From contig NZ_VRKQ01000008.1 in NCBI RefSeq assembly GCF_008056315.1, positions 1,258,957 through 1,322,956 on the forward strand: 64,000 bases of DNA. Reading direction: 5' to 3'. Source of the DNA: Seonamhaeicola maritimus (GTDB taxonomy: Bacteria; Bacteroidota; Bacteroidia; Flavobacteriales; Flavobacteriaceae). The translations under genes were made by a program, and so were the position numbers. Within the stretch, counting starts at the first letter, position 1, and each line of letters starts with the position of its first letter. This document shows, one piece after another, positions 25,591-34,543 of this stretch. The notes below the pieces were generated by a model. It ran no database searches. It was not told the DNA's origin and worked only from the letters and a program-made list of their open reading frames with translations.

Positions 25591-26799
25591 CTATTTATCT
25601 AAAACCACCTGAGTTTTAATAGGAGCTGTTGGCTTTATGTCAGAAATTTTCCGTGAATATTTTCTACCGTTTAAGAATCTGCCTATAAAAGTTGCTCTTA
25701 CCAAATAATGATAGCTTACAAAGCAAATAACACCAGTGGTAAGAAGTACTATGAGCATTTTAAGAGTTGACGGGATAGCCCAATCTTTAATGAATGCAGG
25801 AATAAAAGCCGTAAATGTTAAGTGTACCAGGTATACCCAATAGGAGGAATCTGAAATATACCGCATTCTAGCGGAATGATTACTAGTATAACGAATAAAT
25901 AGACCAGTTATGCCAAAAATAAAAAACCACACCATTATTGATTTAAAGATAATTTTCAATTCATAACTAATAATACTTTGCATAAAAAAGAAAATTGAAA
26001 ACATAATGATAGCCAGAGCGGTATTTATCCAGTCATGTTTCATAAAAGATTCTAACAAGTGCTTAGATTTAAATAATACCCAACCTATGATGTAGAAGGC
26101 AAAATAGTATATAAAGGTATTAAAATCTGGAATAAATGAGTTTGAAGTAGCAACTGAAGGTGTACCCATTATAAAGTAGACTATAGCGGTAATACTACCC
26201 AAAATAACAATACGTAGGAGGGGTTTTTGCAAAATTGAACTAAATGCCTTAGAAATGGAGTTTGATGCACTTGGTAGTTTTTTAAATGCAAACCCCAAAA
26301 TTACCGAAGCGAAGGTTATTAAAACCAAATAATATAAAAACCATAAATGAAACGTACTTGCTGGAATTAATACCAGTAAATTTGAGAAAATACCTATAGT
26401 TTCATTAAAAGCATTTGTATTTCCTGCAAAAACAAAACGGGTATAGCTAAAAGCAAAAACAATAGTGGGCCAAAGAAATAATACAAACACTAAAAAAGGG
26501 TACAATATTCTTTCTACCCGGTTTTTAACCATTTTTAATGGTTTTCTTTCATAGAATAACATGGCTCCGAAAAAACCGGCAACTACAAAGAATATTTGCA
26601 TTCTAAAGGCATGAATAAAACTAATAATAAAATCATTTGAAAGGTGTGCTACGTTTGGGTCTTTAATAGACCAAACACGACCATAGTCAATGACACCATA
26701 TGTAATAGCAGAATGTATAACGAGGCCTAAAAGCATCATAATGGCACGTAAGGAATCTAACGAATGGATTCGTTCAGTTTTGCTTGGAGTGATTTTCAT
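25591..26799 (-). CDS. Acyltransferase-3 family membrane protein
   Basis: A 402-residue protein with about ten membrane helices. The first cytoplasmic motif, R-I-H-S-L-D-S-L-R-A-I (about 10-20), and R-M-Q-I-F-F-V-V-A-G-F-F (about 67-78) are the acyltransferase-3/OpgC signatures. Such proteins transfer acyl groups, for example acetyl or succinyl, onto extracytoplasmic glycans or lipids. The next genes encode an exported DUF3500 protein and an esterase-like protein, so an envelope modification set is possible. Confidence 0.87.
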   Translation of the reverse strand: MKITPSKTERIHSLDSLRAIMMLLGLVIHSAITYGVIDYGRVWSIKDPNVAHLSNDFIISFIHAFRMQIFFVVAGFFGAMLFYERKPLKMVKNRVERILYPFLVFVLFLWPTIVFAFSYTRFVFAGNTNAFNETIGIFSNLLVLIPASTFHLWFLYYLVLITFASVILGFAFKKLPSASNSISKAFSSILQKPLLRIVILGSITAIVYFIMGTPSVATSNSFIPDFNTFIYYFAFYIIGWVLFKSKHLLESFMKHDWINTALAIIMFSIFFFMQSIISYELKIIFKSIMVWFFIFGITGLFIRYTSNHSARMRYISDSSYWVYLVHLTFTAFIPAFIKDWAIPSTLKMLIVLLTTGVICFVSYHYLVRATFIGRFLNGRKYSRKISDIKPTAPIKTQVVLDK

Positions 26800-27115
26800 T
26801 TTTGGTTGGTTGTATCAGGTTGTGGTTGATGAAGGTACAATTTTTTTGTTATTCGAATAGCGAATAGGGCTTTAGTGTTTCAAAAGTAAAGCTTCCAGAT
26901 ATAGGCTAATAGAAACAATTCAACAATCTAATAAACAGTAGTTTAAGTGGTGTTGATCTATTTTTTTGTAAACATTGATTTTTTAAGAGTTAAATACTGC
27001 TTAAGGTTCTCAACAAATATGCCTATATATTGTTAATTACTTTGCTTCTCGGCTATTTCATTTTTTAAGGCGTTGTGTTATATTAGCGTTCTATCATAAA
27101 ATTTTTCTCATTTCT
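26800..27115. other. 316-bp divergent region before parE
   Basis: No ORF, RNA fold or repeat is apparent. The region must contain the promoters for the acyltransferase run (minus) and parE (plus), but I find no clear match to TTG-N17-23-TAnnTTTG; TTACTTTG near 27037-27044 is one base off the -7 consensus and has no good -33 partner. Confidence 0.5.
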
Positions 27116-28975
27116 ATGGCTGTACAATCTAATTATACCGAAGATAATATACGTTCACTTGACTGGAAAGAGCATATTAGAATGCGTCCTGGAATGTATA
27201 TTGGAAAACTCGGTGATGGATCGTCGCCAGATGATGGTATATATATTCTTCTAAAAGAGGTTTTAGATAACTCTATTGACGAGTATGTTATGGGAGCCGG
27301 AAAGACTATAGATATTTCCATTAATGGGAATAAGGTTACCGTTAGAGATTATGGAAGAGGTATTCCGTTAGGAAAGGTAGTAGACGTAGTTTCTAAAATG
27401 AACACCGGTGGAAAATATGATTCGAAAGCATTTAAAAAGTCTGTAGGATTAAATGGGGTTGGTACTAAAGCAGTAAATGCACTTTCAAATTATTTTAGAG
27501 TAGAATCTACTAGAGATGGCAAGTCGGCCTCAGCAGAGTTTGAAAAGGGAGAACTAATTAATAAGGATTTACTAGATGATTCTTCACGTAGAAAAGGAAC
27601 CAAAGTATCTTTTATACCAGATGAGACTATATTCAAGAATTACAAATATAGAAATGAATATATTGTAAAAATGCTTAAGAATTATGTGTATCTCAACCCG
27701 GGATTAACCATAGTTTTTAATGGAGAAAAATATTTCAGTGAAAATGGTTTAAAAGATTTACTTACAGATAATACTAACGAGTCAGATTTACTTTATCCTA
27801 TTATTCATTTAAGAGGCGATGATATAGAAGTAGCTATTACACATAGTAAAACACAATATAGTGAAGAGTATCATTCTTTTGTAAATGGACAAAACACTAC
27901 CCAAGGAGGAACACATCTTAATGCTTTTAGAGAAGCAGTGGTAAAAACCATTAGGGAGTTTTACGGTAAAAATTTTGATGCTTCCGATATTAGAAAATCT
28001 ATTATCAGTGCCATAGCTATTAAAGTTATGGAACCTGTTTTTGAAAGTCAAACTAAGACTAAATTAGGGTCTACAGATATGGGTGGTGATTACCCAACTG
28101 TTAGAACCTATATTAATGATTTTGTTAAGACCCAATTAGATAATTACCTTCATAAAAATGCGGATACCGCTGAAAAAATTCAGAGAAAAATTCTTCAAGC
28201 AGAACGTGAGAGAAAGGAATTGTCTGGTATTAGAAAACTAGCCAAGGACAGGGCAAAAAAAGCAAGTTTACATAATAAGAAACTTAGAGATTGCCGTGTT
28301 CATTTTGGGGACACCAAGAATGAACGTAATCTGGAAACTACTTTGTTTATTACAGAGGGAGATTCGGCTTCAGGAAGTATTACTAAATCACGCGATGTAA
28401 ACACCCAAGCTGTTTTTAGTTTAAAAGGAAAACCTTTAAACTGTTATGGATTGACTAAAAAGATTGTGTACGAGAATGAAGAATTCAATCTCTTGCAAGC
28501 AGCTTTAAATATTGAGGAGTCTCTTGAAGATTTGAGATATAACAACGTGGTTATTGCTACAGATGCCGATGTTGATGGCATGCATATACGGTTGTTATTA
28601 ATTACTTTCTTTTTACAATTTTTTCCAGAGGTCATAAAAGAAGGACATTTATATATTTTACAAACACCTTTATTTAGAGTTAGAAATAAAAAGGAAACCA
28701 TTTATTGTTATACCGATGAAGAGCGCGTTAATGCTATACATAAATTAAAACCCAAACCTGAGATTACTAGGTTTAAGGGGCTTGGAGAAATATCGCCAGA
28801 TGAATTTAAATACTTTATAGGGGAGGATATGCGCTTAGACCCTGTTATGTTAGACGAGCATATGTCTATAGATGAGTTACTATCATTTTATATGGGTAAG
28901 AATACACCAAGTAGACAGGAATTTATTATTAATAATTTAAAGGTTGAATTAGATCTAATTGAGGAGAATAATTAA
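27116..28975 (+). CDS. parE: DNA topoisomerase IV subunit B
   Basis: A 619-residue GyrB/ParE-type ATPase. The GHKL ATP-binding motifs include E-V-L-D-N-S-I-D-E (about 46-54), D-Y-G-R-G-I-P and [11 protein letters not shown]. The TOPRIM domain has T-E-G-D-S-A-S-G-S and D-A-D-V-D-G-M-H-I. It forms the type IIA topoisomerase that decatenates chromosomes together with ParC. The adjacent subunit A gene supports parE over gyrB, because Bacteroidota gyrB is usually elsewhere. Its stop overlaps a small membrane protein gene (TAATG). Confidence 0.93.
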   Translation: MAVQSNYTEDNIRSLDWKEHIRMRPGMYIGKLGDGSSPDDGIYILLKEVLDNSIDEYVMGAGKTIDISINGNKVTVRDYGRGIPLGKVVDVVSKMNTGGKYDSKAFKKSVGLNGVGTKAVNALSNYFRVESTRDGKSASAEFEKGELINKDLLDDSSRRKGTKVSFIPDETIFKNYKYRNEYIVKMLKNYVYLNPGLTIVFNGEKYFSENGLKDLLTDNTNESDLLYPIIHLRGDDIEVAITHSKTQYSEEYHSFVNGQNTTQGGTHLNAFREAVVKTIREFYGKNFDASDIRKSIISAIAIKVMEPVFESQTKTKLGSTDMGGDYPTVRTYINDFVKTQLDNYLHKNADTAEKIQRKILQAERERKELSGIRKLAKDRAKKASLHNKKLRDCRVHFGDTKNERNLETTLFITEGDSASGSITKSRDVNTQAVFSLKGKPLNCYGLTKKIVYENEEFNLLQAALNIEESLEDLRYNNVVIATDADVDGMHIRLLLITFFLQFFPEVIKEGHLYILQTPLFRVRNKKETIYCYTDEERVNAIHKLKPKPEITRFKGLGEISPDEFKYFIGEDMRLDPVMLDEHMSIDELLSFYMGKNTPSRQEFIINNLKVELDLIEENN

Positions 28976-29460
28976 TGAGGACCAACAACGGTAAAGTTAG
29001 AAGTATAATAATTTCTGTTTATTTTATTTTGATAGTTTTAGCTATTATCTTATCTACTGTTTTTAGTGCATTTAAAAACGTTACAGGAAATCCTATGTTG
29101 ACGTTTTTTATTTTTCTATTTGGTTTTATAGCCTTGTTTTTTCTAGTACACTGGATTTCAAAATATTTTGAATACGACAGTGATGGGATGCAGGTTGTGA
29201 TTGTTAACAAAGGACTTTTATTATCTGATTATTTAAACTATAGGGAGTACAAGGTAGAGTTTGAAAAGCATAATTTAATATCTTATAAATTTCGAAATTT
29301 TTTAATATATAAAGGGTTAAGATTGCGTATTAAGAATAACAATGGTAATGTTAAATATGTATATTTTAATGTGACTCTGGTGTCAAGAAAAAAGAGAAAA
29401 TACATTCGGCAGTCTTTAAGGAAGATGGTAAGAAATAATAGAAAAAAGGATAATAGTTAA
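28975..29460 (+). CDS. Small two-helix membrane protein between parE and parC
   Basis: A 161-residue protein with two membrane helices (about 9-31 and 41-62) and a basic C-terminal domain of about 95 residues that looks beta-rich, perhaps PH-like, ending in a strongly basic stretch (R-K-K-R-K-Y, R-N-N-R-K-K). It overlaps parE and parC by one base on each side (TAATG at both joints), so it is tied to topoisomerase expression. Not a recognised family with known function. Real gene: codon style is normal and the coupling is tight. Confidence 0.85.
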   Translation: MRTNNGKVRSIIISVYFILIVLAIILSTVFSAFKNVTGNPMLTFFIFLFGFIALFFLVHWISKYFEYDSDGMQVVIVNKGLLLSDYLNYREYKVEFEKHNLISYKFRNFLIYKGLRLRIKNNNGNVKYVYFNVTLVSRKKRKYIRQSLRKMVRNNRKKDNS

Positions 29461-32114
29461 TGATAGAAGAAGAGAACGACGATTTAATGAATGAGCAAGA
29501 TGGTCAGCCACAAGAAACCATTACCAGAATTACTGGTATGTATAAAGATTGGTTTCTTGATTATGCATCGTATGTAATCCTAGAACGTGCTGTACCTGCA
29601 ATTGAGGATGGTTTTAAGCCTGTACAACGCCGTATTATGCATTCCATGAAAGATTTAGATGATGGACGTTATAATAAAGTGGCTAATATTGTTGGGCACA
29701 CTATGCAATATCACCCCCATGGAGATGCCAGTATAGCCGATGCCATGGTGCAAATAGGTCAGAAAGATTTATTGATTGATACTCAGGGAAACTGGGGAAA
29801 TATTCTAACAGGAGATAGAGCAGCGGCTTCACGTTATATTGAGGCCCGCTTATCTAAGTTTGCTTTAGATGTTGTTTATAACCCAAAAATCACGGAATGG
29901 CAGGCTAGTTATGACGGTAGACGTAAGGAGCCTACAAGTTTGCCTGTCATGTTTCCTTTATTACTGGCGCAAGGAGGAGAAGGAATTGCTGTAGGACTTT
30001 CTACTAAAATATTGCCACATAATTTTATTGAGATTATTGATGCCTCAATTAAGCACCTACAAGGAAAACGATTTACTATCCTACCTGATTTTCCAACAGC
30101 AGGAATTGCAGATTTCACAAATTACAATGATGGAAATAGAGGTGGAAAAGTAAGAGTGCGTGCTAAAATTTCTCAGTTAGATAAGAACACTTTGGTAATC
30201 TCAGAGATTCCATTCGCAACAACAACATCTTCTCTTATTGATTCTATTTTAAAAGCGAATGATAAGGGGAAAATCAAAATCAAAAAGATTGAAGATAATA
30301 CAGCGGCTGAAGTTGAAATTCTGGTGCATTTACCTTCTGGATTATCACCAGATAAGACCATAGATGCCTTATATGCCTTTACAAGCTGTGAATCTTCTAT
30401 TTCTCCATTAGGCTGTATTATTGAAGACAATAAACCTCTTTTCATTGGTGTGTCAGAAATGTTGCGTCGCTCTACAGATAATACGGTACAGCTTTTAAAA
30501 CAGGAATTAGAAATAAGGCTCGGTGAATTTGAAGAACAATGGCATTTTGCTTCTTTAGAGCGTATATTTATAGAAAACAGAGTGTATCGTGATATAGAAG
30601 AAGAGGAAACTTGGCCAGGTGTTATTAGTGCCATTGATAAAGGACTTCAACCTCATATAAGGCATCTAAAAAGAGCTGTTACTGAAGATGATATTGTACG
30701 TTTGACAGAAATTCGTATTAAACGTATTTCGAAATTTGATATAGATAAAGCGCAACAAAAAATTGATGCTCTTGAAGAACAAATAGCTCAAGTTAAATAC
30801 CATTTAGAAAACTTAATAGAATACGCTATTGATTATTTCAAAAGGCTTAAAAAGGATTATGGTAAAGGTAGAGAGCGAAAAACTGAAATTAGAATTTTCG
30901 ATGATGTAGATGCTACAAAAGTTGTTATCAGAAATACTAAGCTATATGTAAATAGAGAAGAAGGATTTATAGGGACTTCATTACGAAGAGATGAATATGT
31001 TTGTGACTGTAGTGATATAGATGACATAATTGTGTTTACAAAACAAGGTAAGATGATGGTTACCAAAGTGGACACAAAAACATTTATAGGAAAGGATATT
31101 ATTCATGTCGCAGTGTTTAAAAAGAAGGATAAGCGAACCATTTATAATATGATTTATAGAGACGGAAAAGGTGGTCCATCTTATATAAAGCGCTACGCAG
31201 TTACTGCTGTGACAAGAGATAGGGAATATGACTTAACTAATGGTAATAAGCTTTCTGCTATTTTATATTTTTCTGCAAACCCTAATGGTGAAGCCGAAGT
31301 TGTAACTATTAATTTAAGACAAGCAGGAAGTATTAAAAAGCTAAAATGGGATATCGATTTTGCTGATATTCTAATAAAAGGCCGCGTATCCAAAGGAAAT
31401 TTAGTAACTAAATATTCTATAAAGCGGATAGAGTTAAAAGAAAAAGGGGTCTCTACTTTAAAGCCACGCAAAATTTGGTTTGATGATTCTGTTCAAAGAC
31501 TTAATGTTGATGGCAGAGGCGAATTAATTGGTGAATTTAGAGGTGAGGATAGGTTGTTGATAATCTCTCAGGCTGGGATAGTTAAAACTATTATACCAGA
31601 GCTAACGGTTCATTTTGATAGTGATATGATTGTACTTGAAAAGTGGATTCCAAAAAAACCTATCTCCGCTATTTATTTTGATGGAGAAAAGGAACGTTAT
31701 TATGTGAAGCGTTTCTTGATTGATAATGAAAACAGGGAAGAAAGGTTTATTTCAGATCATCCTAACTCCCAATTAGAGATAGTTTCTACAGATTGGAAAC
31801 CTATGGCAGAAGTTGTATTTGCTAAAGAGAGAGGCAAGGAAAGAAAGGAAAACCTTGACGTGAATTTAGAAGAATTTATTTCAATTAAGGGTCTTAGTGC
31901 ATTAGGGAATCAATTGACAAAAGAACGAGTAAATCAAATAAATTTATTAGAGCCAATCCCATATGAAGCACCAGAAGATAAACCGGCAGTAGAAATAGAG
32001 GTTGTAGGGGAAACAGAGGTTTCTAATGAAAGTAATTCTACTGATTCCAATCCAAATAAAAATGGAGAAGGAAATTTGGAAATAGATGATGAGGGACAAA
32101 TAACATTATTCTAA
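29460..32114 (+). CDS. parC: DNA topoisomerase IV subunit A
   Basis: An 884-residue type IIA topoisomerase subunit. The active-site motif A-A-A-S-R-Y-I-E-A-R-L-S places the DNA-cleaving Tyr at 126; the earlier G-F-K-P-V-Q-R-R-I-M and H-P-H-G-D-A-S-I are in the winged-helix region. The second half is the beta-pinwheel C-terminal domain, followed by an acidic tail (after about 840). Works with ParE in chromosome decatenation. Starts inside the stop of the 161-aa gene and overlaps the convergent GNAT gene by four bases. Confidence 0.93.
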   Translation: MIEEENDDLMNEQDGQPQETITRITGMYKDWFLDYASYVILERAVPAIEDGFKPVQRRIMHSMKDLDDGRYNKVANIVGHTMQYHPHGDASIADAMVQIGQKDLLIDTQGNWGNILTGDRAAASRYIEARLSKFALDVVYNPKITEWQASYDGRRKEPTSLPVMFPLLLAQGGEGIAVGLSTKILPHNFIEIIDASIKHLQGKRFTILPDFPTAGIADFTNYNDGNRGGKVRVRAKISQLDKNTLVISEIPFATTTSSLIDSILKANDKGKIKIKKIEDNTAAEVEILVHLPSGLSPDKTIDALYAFTSCESSISPLGCIIEDNKPLFIGVSEMLRRSTDNTVQLLKQELEIRLGEFEEQWHFASLERIFIENRVYRDIEEEETWPGVISAIDKGLQPHIRHLKRAVTEDDIVRLTEIRIKRISKFDIDKAQQKIDALEEQIAQVKYHLENLIEYAIDYFKRLKKDYGKGRERKTEIRIFDDVDATKVVIRNTKLYVNREEGFIGTSLRRDEYVCDCSDIDDIIVFTKQGKMMVTKVDTKTFIGKDIIHVAVFKKKDKRTIYNMIYRDGKGGPSYIKRYAVTAVTRDREYDLTNGNKLSAILYFSANPNGEAEVVTINLRQAGSIKKLKWDIDFADILIKGRVSKGNLVTKYSIKRIELKEKGVSTLKPRKIWFDDSVQRLNVDGRGELIGEFRGEDRLLIISQAGIVKTIIPELTVHFDSDMIVLEKWIPKKPISAIYFDGEKERYYVKRFLIDNENREERFISDHPNSQLEIVSTDWKPMAEVVFAKERGKERKENLDVNLEEFISIKGLSALGNQLTKERVNQINLLEPIPYEAPEDKPAVEIEVVGETEVSNESNSTDSNPNKNGEGNLEIDDEGQITLF

Positions 32115-32800
32115 TCATTAGTTTGTGGACTTGTAATTAGCCAATAATGTATTTTTCTTCGTACCGAGAACCCTAGCTTCTTATACAATTTTATAGGTCC
32201 GGTATTGGTTTCATCTACATGTAAAAACGGATTTTTATTTTTTTCAAATATTTTTTTAACGGCATATGTGATGAGCTGTTTAGCGTAACCTTGTCCTGTG
32301 TGATCTGGATGTGTGGCAACAGCGCTAATTTCAGTAAAATTCTTGGTTTGCATACGCTCTCCAGCCACCGCAACTAATTGATCATTTTTATAAATACCAA
32401 AGTACCGTCCCAATAAATTGGTTTTCTTTTTGAAGAAATGCGGATAAACCAAAGATATTAAATTCATTAAATCATTGTAGTGAGTTTGGTTAAGTTCTAT
32501 GATATCTGATGTGATGGGATAGTCAATTTCGTTGTAAATAATCATTTGTAAACCCACATGTTTCGTCAGTCGAAAAGTATCAGGTATTATAGGTTTCTCT
32601 CCAACTATAAAAAAGCGGTCTAATAATTTAGAATGTTCTTTTATAGCCTTACTCGTGTCATGGTTATTTACAAAAGCTCCGAAAGGCGTAAAATCTGGAT
32701 GGTAGAACTTTACATTTCCATAATCAATGCATTCTTTTATATGAATATCTGTTAAAGATGACCAAACCGGATTATTTAAAGGCTCTTCTGAATAAGACAT
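32111..32800 (-). CDS. GNAT-family N-acetyltransferase (FR47-like)
   Basis: A 229-residue protein: an N-terminal extension of about 120 residues and a C-terminal GNAT domain with I-S-A-V-A-T-H-P-D-H-T-G-Q-G-Y-A (about 163-178) as the acetyl-CoA loop, and a late L-Y-K-K-L-G-F segment. The FR47-like arrangement suggests acetylation of a small amine or a protein N-terminus; substrate unknown. Last gene of the eight-gene minus-strand run, joined to miaA by TAATG. Confidence 0.87.
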   Translation of the reverse strand: MSYSEEPLNNPVWSSLTDIHIKECIDYGNVKFYHPDFTPFGAFVNNHDTSKAIKEHSKLLDRFFIVGEKPIIPDTFRLTKHVGLQMIIYNEIDYPITSDIIELNQTHYNDLMNLISLVYPHFFKKKTNLLGRYFGIYKNDQLVAVAGERMQTKNFTEISAVATHPDHTGQGYAKQLITYAVKKIFEKNKNPFLHVDETNTGPIKLYKKLGFSVRRKIHYWLITSPQTND

Positions 32801-33702
32801 TATTTTGAAATATTGATTTTTTCTATGATTTCGTCAATTGGTGTTAAATAATCAAACCAAATAGCATTCTCATTCTTTTTAAACCAAGTAAGTTGTCGTT
32901 TTGCAAATCTACGGGTGTTCTTTTTTATTTCTGAGACAGTAAAATCTAAAGTCCATTCTCCGTCAAAATATTTGAACAATTCCTTATAACCAACCGTGTT
33001 TAAAGCATTCAAGTTTTTATGAGGAATTAAGGTTTCGACTTCATTTAATAAACCATCATTAAACATAATGTCAACTCGCTGATTGATACGTTCATAAATG
33101 ATTTCTCTTTCGGCATTAAGCCCAATAGTTATGGTTTTAAAGTTTCGCTGCTTTTTCGGTCCTTTTAAAAACGAAGAATAAGGTTTACCGGTACCGATAC
33201 AAATTTCTAAAGCTCTAATTACCCTATGCGGATTATCAATAGCAATGGTGCTATATGAAATTTCATCTAATTCTTTTAGTTGCTTCCTTAATGATTCTAA
33301 ACCTTCTGTTTCTAATTTTTGGTTTAGGCCTTTTCTAATGTTACTATCGACATCTGGAAAATGATCTAGACTCTTGGTTACAGCATCTACATATAAACCT
33401 GAGCCACCAACCATAATAACTACATTCTTCTTTTTAAAAAGCGCATTTAATTTTTCAATAGCATCCCTTTCAAAAGCACCAACACTGTAATTGTCATGAA
33501 TAGATTTATGATGTATAAAATGATGTTTTGCACCAGCCAATTCCTCTAAAGATGGAGCAGCAGTACCAATTTGCATTTCTTTGAAAAACTGCCGGGAATC
33601 AGCAGAAATAATATCTGTATTAAAATGTTGCGCTAACTTAATGCTAAGAGCGGTTTTCCCAATAGCAGTGGGACCAATAATTGAAATTAAATATTTAGTC
33701 AT
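32800..33702 (-). CDS. miaA: tRNA dimethylallyltransferase
   Basis: A 300-residue enzyme with the P-loop G-P-T-A-I-G-K-T (about 10-17), the D-S-R-Q-F-F motif (about 35-40) and G-G-S-G-L-Y-V-D-A-V (about 98-107), followed by D-N-P-H-R-V-I-R-A-L-E. It adds a dimethylallyl group to A37 of tRNAs reading codons that start with U. The N-terminus overlaps the ion-channel gene by eight bases, and its stop is joined to the GNAT gene by TAATG. Family length and motifs are complete. Confidence 0.95.
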   Translation of the reverse strand: MTKYLISIIGPTAIGKTALSIKLAQHFNTDIISADSRQFFKEMQIGTAAPSLEELAGAKHHFIHHKSIHDNYSVGAFERDAIEKLNALFKKKNVVIMVGGSGLYVDAVTKSLDHFPDVDSNIRKGLNQKLETEGLESLRKQLKELDEISYSTIAIDNPHRVIRALEICIGTGKPYSSFLKGPKKQRNFKTITIGLNAEREIIYERINQRVDIMFNDGLLNEVETLIPHKNLNALNTVGYKELFKYFDGEWTLDFTVSEIKKNTRRFAKRQLTWFKKNENAIWFDYLTPIDEIIEKINISK

Positions 33703-34531
33703 CTAGTTTAGAACCACATTGATGGCAAAATTCTGCATTATCACGATGGTATGGCTCAGCACAATTTGGACAAGATGTAGTATTTGTAGGTATTCTATCT
33801 CTATCTTTTTTTGTCATTTCAGCCCCAACTATTCCTGTTGGAATGGCTATAATACCGTAACCCATAATCATTATTAAAGATGCAATAAACTGTCCAAAAG
33901 GTGTTATTGGCGCAATGTCTCCGTACCCAACAGTTGTAAGGGTTACAATAGCCCAATATACACTTCTAGGAATACTGGTAAAACCACTGCCATTACCACT
34001 TTCAACTAAATACATTACCGTTCCTAGTATAATGCATAAAATAAAAACAAACATCAGAAATACCGAGATTTTAACCCTACTTCTCCTTAATGATCTAACA
34101 AAGTTGGTAGATTCTCCAATATAGCGTGTTAGCTTTAAAATTCTGAAAACACGCATCAGTCTTAATGCGCGTAGTGCAACCAATGAATGTGTACCGGTCA
34201 AGAAAAGCGATAAATATTTTGGGATAGTAGATAACAAATCGATAATCCCATAAAAGCTAAATATATATTTAATGGGATTTTTAACGCTAACAATTCTGGC
34301 TATATACTCTATTGTGAAAAGAATGGTTATAACCCATTCTGAAATATTTAAAAAGCTGTGATATTTAGCATCAAAACTATCAACACTCTCTAACATCACA
34401 AGTAAAATACTTGCGATAATTACAAATAGCAGAATGACATCAAAAAGTTTACCTGGTTTAGTATCTGCTTCATAAATTATTTCATGAATTTTATCCTTCA
34501 GGTATTGTTTTTGCTTTGCGGTCATATTCAA
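33695..34531 (-). CDS. Voltage-gated potassium-type ion channel with C-terminal zinc ribbon
   Basis: A 278-residue protein with six membrane helices. The S4 voltage sensor carries regularly spaced arginines (about 121-136, R-A-L-R-L-M-R-V-F-R), and the pore loop has the potassium selectivity filter T-V-G-Y-G-D (200-205). After S6 comes a short linker and a four-Cys zinc ribbon (Cys254, Cys257, Cys269, Cys272) at the extreme C-terminus, an addition I do not associate with the classical family. It sits between the DUF3857 gene and miaA, overlapping miaA. Confidence 0.9.
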   Translation of the reverse strand: MNMTAKQKQYLKDKIHEIIYEADTKPGKLFDVILLFVIIASILLVMLESVDSFDAKYHSFLNISEWVITILFTIEYIARIVSVKNPIKYIFSFYGIIDLLSTIPKYLSLFLTGTHSLVALRALRLMRVFRILKLTRYIGESTNFVRSLRRSRVKISVFLMFVFILCIILGTVMYLVESGNGSGFTSIPRSVYWAIVTLTTVGYGDIAPITPFGQFIASLIMIMGYGIIAIPTGIVGAEMTKKDRDRIPTNTTSCPNCAEPYHRDNAEFCHQCGSKLDD

Positions 34532-34543
34532 AAGTAAGAAAGA

